Below are positions 57,665-64,000 of a stretch of DNA of 64,000 nucleotides, piece by piece; position 1 is the stretch's first letter; the number at the start of each line of letters is the position of its first letter. A program made the position numbers and the translations under genes. The notes under the pieces were generated by a model. It was not told the DNA's origin. It searched no databases and was given only the letters and a program-made list of their open reading frames with translations. The stretch is taken from the NCBI RefSeq assembly GCF_014646095.1, contig NZ_BMMU01000001.1:496001-560000 (forward strand). The letters run 5' to 3'. The DNA comes from Streptomyces lacrimifluminis (GTDB lineage Bacteria > Actinomycetota > Actinomycetes > Streptomycetales > Streptomycetaceae).

Positions 57665-59113
57665 TCAGCTTTCGCCACCCGGCTCCCGGGAAGCCGCCTC
57701 GGCCGCCCTCGCCGCCGCACTCCCCGGCCGCTTACGAGCCACCCAACCCTCGATATTCCGCTGCTGGCCACGGGCCACGGCCAGCGAACCGGGCGGTACG
57801 TCCTTCGTGATCACCGAGCCGGCCGCGGTGTACGCACCGTCCCCGACCGTGACAGGCGCCACAAACATGTTGTCCGAACCCGTCTTGCAGTGCGACCCCA
57901 CAACGGTGTGATGCTTGTCCTGCCCGTCGTAGTTCACGAACACACTCGCCGCACCGATGTTCGTGAACTCACCGATCGTCGCGTCCCCGACATACGACAG
58001 ATGCGGCACCTTCGTCCCGTCGCCGATCGAAGTGTTCTTCGTCTCCACGAACGTACCGATCTTCGACGTCACCCCCAGACGGGTCCCGGGACGGAGATAG
58101 GCGAACGGCCCCACGTTCGCCTGCGCCCCCACCACGGCACCGTCGGCCACGGTGTTGTCCACCCGCGCCCCCGCCCCCACCCGGGTGTCCTTCAACCGCG
58201 AGTTGGGCCCGACCTCGGCACCCTCCGCGAGATGCGTCGCACCCTGGAGCTGCGTGTTCGGATGGACGACCGCGTCCTGCTCGAACGTCACCGTCACATC
58301 GACCCACGTACTGGCCGGATCGATCACACTCACCCCGGCCAGCATCGCCTCGGTCAGCAGCCGCTCGTTCAGGATCCGACGCGCCTCCGCCAGCTGCACC
58401 CGGTTGTTGATCCCGGCGATCTCACGATGATCGGCGGCCACACAGGCCCCGACCCGGTGCCCGGCCTCACGCAAAATCCCGAGCACGTCGGTGAGGTACT
58501 CCTCGCCCTGACTGTTGTCCGTCCGCACCTTCCCCAGCGCGTCCGCGAGCAACTGCCCGTCGAAGGCGAAGACACCGGAGTTGATCTCACGGATCGCCCG
58601 CTGCGAATCCGTCGCGTCCTTGTGCTCCACGATCGCCGTCACGGCACCCGACGCCCCGTCCCGCACGATCCGCCCGTACCCGGTCGCGTCCGGCACCTCG
58701 GCGGTCAGCACGGTCACGGCATTGCCGTCGGTGGCATGGGTGGCGGCGAGGTTGCGCAGGGTCGCCCCGGTGAGCAGCGGGGTGTCGCCACAGACGACCA
58801 CCACCGTCCCGTCGACGGCCCCACCGAGCTCTTCGAGGCCCATGCGTACGGCGTGACCGGTGCCGTTCTGCTGCGCCTGGAAGGCGGTACGGACACCGGC
58901 GTCGGCCTCGGTCAGATGGGCGGTGACCTTCTCGCGGGCGTGGCCCACGACGACGACCAGGTTCTCGGGGTCCAACTCGCCTGCGGCGGCGAGCACATGA
59001 CCCACCAGGGAACGGCCACAGAGCTCGTGCAGGACCTTGGGTGTGGCCGACTTCATACGGGTGCCCTCACCCGCTGCGAGTACGACTACGGCGGCGGGGC
59101 GATTGGCGCTCAC
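57665..59113 (-). CDS. glmU: Bifunctional UDP-GlcNAc pyrophosphorylase/glucosamine-1-P acetyltransferase
   Basis: Two-domain enzyme of 482 residues that makes UDP-GlcNAc for peptidoglycan. The N-terminal uridylyltransferase has VVVLAAGEGTRMKSATPKVLHELCG. The C-terminal left-handed beta-helix acetyltransferase has hexapeptide repeats and the KTGSDNMFVAPVTVGDGAY region. It starts with GTG 59113 and is the first gene of the glmU-prs unit. tRNA-Gln lies upstream. Confidence 0.97.
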   Translation of the reverse strand: MSANRPAAVVVLAAGEGTRMKSATPKVLHELCGRSLVGHVLAAAGELDPENLVVVVGHAREKVTAHLTEADAGVRTAFQAQQNGTGHAVRMGLEELGGAVDGTVVVVCGDTPLLTGATLRNLAATHATDGNAVTVLTAEVPDATGYGRIVRDGASGAVTAIVEHKDATDSQRAIREINSGVFAFDGQLLADALGKVRTDNSQGEEYLTDVLGILREAGHRVGACVAADHREIAGINNRVQLAEARRILNERLLTEAMLAGVSVIDPASTWVDVTVTFEQDAVVHPNTQLQGATHLAEGAEVGPNSRLKDTRVGAGARVDNTVADGAVVGAQANVGPFAYLRPGTRLGVTSKIGTFVETKNTSIGDGTKVPHLSYVGDATIGEFTNIGAASVFVNYDGQDKHHTVVGSHCKTGSDNMFVAPVTVGDGAYTAAGSVITKDVPPGSLAVARGQQRNIEGWVARKRPGSAAARAAEAASREPGGES

Positions 59114-59192
59114 GGGTGGTGCCCTTCGGCTGCGGAGGGGGCGGGGGTGACATCCGCAGGATACCGGGGCGTTTCGTGGGGGACATGAGAGT

Positions 59193-59218
59193 GGGCCCTG
59201 ACTGTGCTGTCAGGGCCC
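59193..59218. terminator. 10-bp hairpin between glmU and tRNA-Gln
   Basis: GGGCCCTGAC (59193-59202) pairs perfectly with GTCAGGGCCC (59209-59218); CGATTTT follows on the plus strand. It lies 11 bases after the 3' end of the tRNA on the minus strand and probably ends its transcript. Confidence 0.7.
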
Positions 59219-59229
59219 GATTTTGCAGC

Positions 59230-59301
59230 TCCGCCGCTAGGACTCGAACCTAGACCGAACATCTCCAAAGGATGCCGTGCTGCCGATTACACTACGGCGG
59301 A
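59230..59301 (-). tRNA. tRNA-Gln (TTG anticodon)
   Basis: 72 nucleotides fold as a complete cloverleaf: acceptor stem TCCGCCG/CGGCGGA, T-arm GGTTCGAGTCC, anticodon loop CTTTGGA with anticodon TTG. CCA is not encoded. It lies between glmU and the HTH/LAGLIDADG-like gene. Confidence 0.95.
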
Positions 59302-59309
59302 TCGCTGCA

Positions 59310-60176
59310 TCAGACCTTACCGGAGCTTGGCGGGCTGCCAAGAGTGATTCCGTTCCACCAGCCCTCGATGCGACGGTACAAGTCTGCGCTCTGCCGGACT
59401 TTGATCACGAGGCAGCCTCGGTAGGACTCGCCGACGTTCTTGCGGACCGTCTTGGGATTGTGCTTCTTGAGGGTCGTCTTGTTGAAGGCTGAGTGGCTGG
59501 CTCCAACGAGGTCCGCCCAATACTGCTCGGCACCTGCCACGTCGGCGTTTTCGTGGATCATCACGCAGTAGCGAACGCGCTCGCGCTCCACTCCGAGCAG
59601 GTCCAGCCAGCACAGGAAGACCTTGATCATTACCGGGTCGCTGTTGACGAAAGCGACGTTCTCTCGGCGTGCGTATGGCTTGTCCTTGCCGCCCTCGGCC
59701 CAGTACAGGCCCACGCCTACCAGGAACAGCTCCCGCTCGGTCAAGGTGCCTACTTCCGCCGCCGCTTTTTCCTTGGTGGCTTGACGCTCTCGGTCCTGGG
59801 CGGCGCGCAGATGTGCGAGCCCCTCGTTCATGAGTGCTCGCTGCTCCTCGGGGCTGTAGCGCGGTTCGGGCTTCGGTAGGTCCCGTACCCACAGCGAGAT
59901 CGAACTCTTCGAACACCCCAGCTCCAGCTGGATCCGGTCGTACGTCCACCCCTGGAGGCGGAGTTCCCTCGCCCGGTGCCGGAGATCGTCCTTCGCGTTC
60001 GGGCGCTTCGTCCAGTCCGGGGGCGGCTCGCCCTCCAGGAGGCGGTTGAGGATGTCGTTGTTGTGGACGCGAAGCTGGTCGCGGATCTGGCGGCGGCTGA
60101 GGCCCTCCCGCCGCAACGCCACCGCCTGCTCCCGCAGCACTTCGAAATCCGCGTACTTGCCACATGCATGTTCCAT
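59310..60176 (-). CDS. HTH protein with LAGLIDADG-like endonuclease fold (putative)
   Basis: Protein of 288 residues from ATG 60176. Two helix-turn-helix segments come first (LSRRQIRDQLRVHNNDILNRLL and TYDRIQLELGCSKSSISLWVRDL). A C-terminal region begins ERELFLVGVGLYWAEGGKDK, which resembles the LAGLIDADG helix of homing-endonuclease-fold proteins, and ends with SYRGCLVIKVRQSADLYRRIEGWWNGI. Only one such motif is seen, so it would act as a dimer if it is a nuclease. It lies 8 bases from tRNA-Gln. The family is recurrent in Streptomyces but uncharacterised as far as I know. Confidence 0.6.
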   Translation of the reverse strand: MEHACGKYADFEVLREQAVALRREGLSRRQIRDQLRVHNNDILNRLLEGEPPPDWTKRPNAKDDLRHRARELRLQGWTYDRIQLELGCSKSSISLWVRDLPKPEPRYSPEEQRALMNEGLAHLRAAQDRERQATKEKAAAEVGTLTERELFLVGVGLYWAEGGKDKPYARRENVAFVNSDPVMIKVFLCWLDLLGVERERVRYCVMIHENADVAGAEQYWADLVGASHSAFNKTTLKKHNPKTVRKNVGESYRGCLVIKVRQSADLYRRIEGWWNGITLGSPPSSGKV

Positions 60177-60354
60177 GGGCAAACCCTTGCGGCGGAATCC
60201 TCGCTTCCGGGGTCGAACGGTGCGCGATTCAGCAGTTCGAGGGATTCTGGTGGGTTTCGCTTCTGTTCGATTGTGGTCACGGCGGCCCGTGTGGTGTAGG
60301 CCAGTCGTCGAAACTCGCCGGAAAAGCGGGGGGTGGCGCCCGTAGGCTGGACGC

Positions 60355-61668
60355 ATGACCACTACGGGGGAAGACCACACCGCGGCCCTGACCGGGCCGT
60401 TGTGGTGGGCCCGGTGGCGCAGTGCGGCGTTTGACGTGGGTCTCGCGGTGCTGTCCGCCGGGGAGTGCGCGGCGGAGGGGATTTCGTTCGCCAGGGACGC
60501 GGGGATCCCGGTGGCGGCGGGGATCGTGTTCGGGCTTGTCGCCGGGTCCGTGCTGGTGTTGCGGCGGCGGTGGCCGATCGCTGTCGTGCTGGTGTCCATC
60601 GCTGTCGCGCCGGCCCAGATGGGCTATCTGATGGGCATCGTCGGGCTGTACACGCTCGCCGCTTCCGAGCTGCCCCGGCGGATCATCGGGGCGTTGGCGG
60701 GGATGGCGATGGTGGGGACGCTCATCGTGACGTTCGTGCGGTCGCATCAGGACATGGCGGACGGGAGTCTGAAGATCGGGGACTGGCTGGTTCCTGTCGT
60801 CGCCATCACCACGTCGTTGGGTGTGACCGCGCCGCCGTTGCTTCTGGGGCTGTATGTGGGGGCTCGGCGGCGGCTGATGGAGAGTCTGCGGGAGCGGGCC
60901 TACAGTCTGGAGCGGGAGCTTCAGTTGCTGGCCGAGCGGGCCGAGGAGCGGGCGGAGTGGGCGCGGAACGAGGAGCGGACACGGATCGCCCGTGAGATGC
61001 ACGATGTCGTGGCGCACCGGGTGAGTCTGATGGTGGTGCATGCGGCGGCGTTGCAGGCGATTGCCCGGAAGGATCCTGAGAAGGCGGTGCGGAATGCCGC
61101 TCTGGTGGGGGACATGGGGCGGCAGGCGTTGACCGAGTTGCGGGAGATGCTCGGGGTGCTGCGGTCGGGGGAGGGGCTGGAGCGGCGGGCGCAGGGGGTG
61201 CCGCTGGCGGCGGTGGGGGTGGCTGCGGCTGTGGCTGCTTCTCGTGCTGCCGGGGGTGGTGACGGTGTGGGGGAGGGGCCTTGTCTGGCCGAGTTGGAGG
61301 AGTTGGTCGGGCAGTCGGCGGCGGCGGGGATGGTGGTGGCGCTGTCGGTGGAGGGGGATGTGCGGTTGTACGGCGCGGAGGTGGAGCAGACGGCGTTCCG
61401 GGTGGTGCAGGAGGCGTTGACGAACGTCCACAAGCACGCGGCGGGTGCGAAGACGCACGTGCGGCTGGCTCATCGGGGTGGCGAGATCGCGATGCAGGTG
61501 GAGAACGAGCCGCCGCCGGAGCCGTCGTCGGCGGCCTCGGTGCGGTTTCCGTCCGGTGGTAATGGTCTGCTCGGGATGAAGGAGCGGGTCACTGCGCTGG
61601 GCGGTGTTTTCGTGTCCGGGCCGACGGAGGCCGGGGGGTTTCGGGTGTCGGCGGTCATTCCGACGTAG
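60355..61668 (+). CDS. NarL-type sensor histidine kinase, orphan
   Basis: Membrane histidine kinase of 437 residues. Five or six hydrophobic segments (about residues 20-165) form the sensor part with no large extracellular domain. HisKA_3 phosphoacceptor region: RTRIAREMHDVVAHRVSLMVVHAAAL. The ATP-binding domain has QTAFRVVQEALTNVHKHA (N box) and GNGLLGMKERV (G box). A low-complexity Ala/Gly-rich insert lies between them. No response regulator gene is adjacent in this window. Confidence 0.9.
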   Translation: MTTTGEDHTAALTGPLWWARWRSAAFDVGLAVLSAGECAAEGISFARDAGIPVAAGIVFGLVAGSVLVLRRRWPIAVVLVSIAVAPAQMGYLMGIVGLYTLAASELPRRIIGALAGMAMVGTLIVTFVRSHQDMADGSLKIGDWLVPVVAITTSLGVTAPPLLLGLYVGARRRLMESLRERAYSLERELQLLAERAEERAEWARNEERTRIAREMHDVVAHRVSLMVVHAAALQAIARKDPEKAVRNAALVGDMGRQALTELREMLGVLRSGEGLERRAQGVPLAAVGVAAAVAASRAAGGGDGVGEGPCLAELEELVGQSAAAGMVVALSVEGDVRLYGAEVEQTAFRVVQEALTNVHKHAAGAKTHVRLAHRGGEIAMQVENEPPPEPSSAASVRFPSGGNGLLGMKERVTALGGVFVSGPTEAGGFRVSAVIPT

Positions 61669-61686
61669 GGCCTGGCCCGGCGGCGG

Positions 61687-62205
61687 TCAGGGGGGTGTCA
61701 GGCGTGCGGGTTCCAGGCCGGTGACCAGGGTGGCGAGGGCTTGGTCGAGGTCGGCGCCGAGGTACCAGTCGCCGGTGTGGTCGAGGGCGTAGACGCGGCC
61801 TGTTGTGTCGATGGCCAGGAGGGACTGGGTCTCGGGTTCCTCTCCGAGGGGGCAGACCTCGGTGTCGAGGGCGCGGCCGAGGTCGGCGAGGGTGCGGGCC
61901 ATGTGGAGGCCGTGCAGGGGGTCGAGGTGCAGGGCTGTGGGGGCGATCTGGCGGCCGGTGCCGGGGGGTGTGATGTGCAGGCCGCCGAATTCGGCCCAGG
62001 CTTCCACGGCGGCCGGGAAGACGGCGTGGCGGTGTCCGGCGGGGGAGGTGTGGCCGCGGAGGGCGTCGGCCCAGATCTCGGCCTGTTTTATGTCCCAGCG
62101 GCCGGGTTGCCATCCGGCGGTGCGCAGTGCGGCGTCGACGGCCACGGGGAAGCGGGTGGTCGAGGTGCGGTCGGTGTGCATCTGCCCTTCGATCGTCGAG
62201 GTCAT
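61687..62205 (-). CDS. SUKH-3-type immunity protein
   Basis: Protein of 172 residues with SUKH-3 features: RTAGWQPGRWDIKQAEIWADAL, AEFGGLHITPPGTGRQIAP, LHLDPLHG, EVCPLGEEPE and LLAIDTTGRVYALDH. SUKH proteins neutralise nuclease and deaminase toxins in polymorphic toxin systems. It follows, 68 bases downstream and on the same strand, a YwqJ-type deaminase gene, which fits a toxin-immunity pair. Confidence 0.82.
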   Translation of the reverse strand: MTSTIEGQMHTDRTSTTRFPVAVDAALRTAGWQPGRWDIKQAEIWADALRGHTSPAGHRHAVFPAAVEAWAEFGGLHITPPGTGRQIAPTALHLDPLHGLHMARTLADLGRALDTEVCPLGEEPETQSLLAIDTTGRVYALDHTGDWYLGADLDQALATLVTGLEPARLTPP

Positions 62206-62273
62206 GGGCCGGCGCGAGGGTGTGCCTGGTGCGGCGCCGTCGTGCGGTGGGGCCTGGGGGTGGGGTGGGGGTG

Positions 62274-62849
62274 TCAGTCGGTGGGGGCCGACGAGTCGAC
62301 TATGCGGACGCCGAAGTGGGCGCTGAGTGCTGTGCAGGAGCGGCAGGGTGGGGCGAAGCTGCCGTGGAGGGGGTCGCCGTCCTCGCGGATGCGGCGGGCG
62401 GTGAGTTTGGCTTGTTTGAGTGCTCTGCGGGCTTCGCCGTTGGTCATGGGTTTGCGGGCGGCGCGTCGGCTGCGGGCTTCGTCGGCGCTGGTGATCTGGC
62501 GGGATATGAGGAGTGCTTCGGCGCAGCGGCCGGTGGATCGGTCGCGTTGGGTGCTGGGGAGGGTGTCGAGGAAGTCCTGGACGAGTGGGTGCAGGGTGGG
62601 TGGCTGGTCGGCGCGTGCGGCTGTGCCGGTGAGGGTGGTGCCGCGTACGGAGAGGGCGGCGGCGACGGTCGGGAGTATGCCGTCGCGGCGGTGGCGGAGG
62701 GTGGGGACGCGGGGTGTCTCGTTGGCGCTCCAGCCGACGCGTGGGTCGCCGCCGGGTCTGCCGGTCGTAGCGGGCATTCCGGGCGCGGGTGGTCCCGCGG
62801 GGCCTTCTGCCGGCCGTCCTGTCGCTGTCCCCGTCTGTGTCGCGTTCAT
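62274..62849 (-). CDS. YwqJ-type putative deaminase (toxin-like)
   Basis: Protein of 191 residues. A Pro/Gly-rich N-terminus of about 50 residues precedes the domain. The deaminase signature is visible as GRCAEALLIS (zinc ligand Cys plus catalytic Glu) and SFAPPCRSCTALSAHFGV (two further Cys ligands), in the spacing known for YwqJ-related deaminases. No secretion domain is fused. The likely start is ATG 62849, nine bases after GGAGGGG; ATG 62858 overlaps that site. The SUKH-3 gene downstream is the likely immunity partner. Confidence 0.75.
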   Translation of the reverse strand: MNATQTGTATGRPAEGPAGPPAPGMPATTGRPGGDPRVGWSANETPRVPTLRHRRDGILPTVAAALSVRGTTLTGTAARADQPPTLHPLVQDFLDTLPSTQRDRSTGRCAEALLISRQITSADEARSRRAARKPMTNGEARRALKQAKLTARRIREDGDPLHGSFAPPCRSCTALSAHFGVRIVDSSAPTD

Positions 62850-63201
62850 GATCGTCATCCCCTCCGGTGCCTCCCCCGTGCATCCCCTCGGCGGACACAG
62901 AGTGCCAAATGGCGTGCCTGGTGCGGTAGCTGGGGCGGTGTGACACGCCCGGGCTTCGTCGTACCGTCACGGTGGGGTGACGGCAGGTCACGGAAGCAGG
63001 GGGCCGGTGACTGGTGCCGGTGACCGGTGTCGGCGTACCGCATAGGCTGTCGGGCAGCCGCGATCCGCAGCACCGTCCGGGTTGCTGTCCGCACTGATGT
63101 GCTGACAGGTGGGACGGGGTGATGTGTCGTGACGTGATGTGACAGACGTACGGGTCGTACTGATGTACAGGCCTTACAGGACGCCGCAGGGGGCAACCGC
63201 C
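62850..63201. other. Divergent promoter region of the toxin/immunity cluster
   Basis: About 350 bases with no gene, between the deaminase unit (leftward) and the WHH/SMI1 gene (rightward). It contains several repeats of GGTGACNGG and TGATGTG type. No operator was assigned. Confidence 0.4.
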
Positions 63202-64000
63202 ATGACGACAGGTCGGCTCGGGCAGCGAGCCGTGCCGCCGAACGCGGCCTATGCCGGGCAGGTCGTGCACTTCCCGGATCCGGTACGGGCGGCTCGGCAT
63301 CCGAGAGGGGTGCGGGTCGACGAACACGGCTATCCGGACTTCTCGCTCTACGCGCGTGCGGTGGCGGAGATCGCCGAGCCGCCCGAGGGCTTCGGGGTCG
63401 ACGAGCTTCGGCTGACGGACTATGTGTCGGCGAACGCGGCGCTGGCCGCGTCCGGGCACGAGCTGTGGGACACGGTCCCGGCGGTGGCGACCCCGCACGG
63501 CTGGACGTGGCACCACGTACCGGGCGGGCGGCGGATGCAGCTTGTCCCGGTCGAGGTGAAGGCGCTGCTGCGGCATCACGGTGGTATCGCGACGTCGGCC
63601 GTGGACCAGCACAAGCGCGGTACGCGGCCTCTGCAGGAGACGCGGCCCGCGCACTTCGCGCTGCCGAAGTCGGCGGTGGCGGTGACCGAGTTGCAGGTGC
63701 AGGGCGTCGAGGAGGATCTCGGGTACCGGCTGCCGGGGGCGTACCGGTCGTTCCTGAAGGCGGCGGGCGGGTGTGCGCCGGTGGGTACGGCGCTCGACGC
63801 CGAGCTGGGACTGCTGCTGGACCAGCCGTTCTTCACGGTGCGGGACGAGGCGGCGGTCAATGACCTCGTCTACGTCAACAAGTGCCTGCGGGATCATCTG
63901 ACGAAGGACTACCTGTGTGTCGGCTTCGTGCAGGGTGGTCTGCTGGCCGTGAAGGTGAAGGGTGAGCGGCTCGGTTCGGTGTGGTTCAGCGCGTACGACG
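63202..64000 (+). CDS. WHH-type nuclease domain fused to SMI1/KNR4 (SUKH) domain, 3' end cut
   Basis: At least 266 residues. The N-terminal half resembles HNH/Endo VII toxin nucleases: HPRGVRVDEHGYPDFSLYARA, then ELWDTVPAVATPHGWTWHHV with the His-His pair, and MQLVPVEVKALLRHHGG. The second half is SMI1/KNR4-like (VTELQVQGVEEDLGYRLPGAYRSFLKAAGG). So a toxin-like nuclease and its usual immunity fold occur in one chain. ATG 63202 has GGGGG eight bases upstream. No signal or secretion domain precedes the nuclease part. The window ends inside the gene. Confidence 0.75.
   Translation, partial: MTTGRLGQRAVPPNAAYAGQVVHFPDPVRAARHPRGVRVDEHGYPDFSLYARAVAEIAEPPEGFGVDELRLTDYVSANAALAASGHELWDTVPAVATPHGWTWHHVPGGRRMQLVPVEVKALLRHHGGIATSAVDQHKRGTRPLQETRPAHFALPKSAVAVTELQVQGVEEDLGYRLPGAYRSFLKAAGGCAPVGTALDAELGLLLDQPFFTVRDEAAVNDLVYVNKCLRDHLTKDYLCVGFVQGGLLAVKVKGERLGSVWFSAYD

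Noticed and set aside
61687..63897. Minus-strand open frame of 736 codons
   Set aside because: Only its last 172 codons match a family (SUKH-3). The rest covers the deaminase gene and the WHH gene in wrong frames.

Overview
This window looks like a piece of a Streptomyces chromosome core. GC content is very high, GTG and TTG starts are common, and several families typical of Streptomyces are present: an SsgA-like sporulation protein, an HTH/DUF5753 gene with two DUF397 genes, a resuscitation-promoting factor RpfB, and a Pmt-type protein mannosyltransferase. From memory, the order (SsgE, two penicillin-binding proteins, Pmt, RsmI, TatD, RpfB, RsmA, IspE ... galTEK ... tamR/tam ... ppc, pth, L25, prs, glmU) resembles the S. 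coelicolor chromosome around SCO3158-SCO3122. No alignment was run.

Layout. 1-3.7 kb holds Ohr/OhrR peroxide resistance and an ECF-type Ni/Co transporter (CbiM-N fusion, CbiQ, CbiO) behind a Nur-box-like palindrome. 3.9-13.5 kb is a cell-envelope block: SsgE, two MecA_N-type penicillin-binding proteins, Pmt, and divergently RsmI, a zinc-ribbon protein, TatD and RpfB. 13.5-22.4 kb is accessory: an anti-sigma-like ATPase with HTH-DUF5753-DUF397-DUF397, a DinB-fold protein, a gene-poor stretch, a secreted trypsin-like protease, a stand-alone fructose-type PTS IIC protein, and small genes. 22.6-25.8 kb returns to core genes (rsmA, ispE, a Tat-exported amidase). 25.8-33 kb is a surface/exported island: two IS30 remnants flank a large DUF3494-collagen-like protein with a C-terminal LAATG anchor. 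A subtilisin with P domain, a TetR remnant and three small secreted SH3/peptidoglycan-binding proteins follow.

33-49 kb carries an ABC-F ATPase, two tandem membrane-anchored beta-propeller proteins, two LuxR-type regulators (one without the phosphoacceptor Asp), the gal operon with a broken galK, the tamR/tam pair and a RelBE-type module. 49.5-59.3 kb holds a TetR/desaturase operon behind two matching palindromes, ppc, and the core run pth-rplY-prs-glmU-tRNA-Gln. 59.3-64 kb ends with an HTH/LAGLIDADG-like protein, an orphan histidine kinase, and a toxin/immunity cluster: YwqJ-type deaminase, SUKH-3 immunity protein, and a divergent WHH-nuclease/SMI1 protein cut by the window edge.

The strongest items for follow-up are the collagen-like anchored protein between IS30 scars, the 29-base lesion in galK, the toxin/immunity cluster, the stand-alone PTS IIC, the HTH/LAGLIDADG protein beside tRNA-Gln and the paired TACG-N4-CGTA palindromes. 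All assignments come from reading the sequence; no database search was run.
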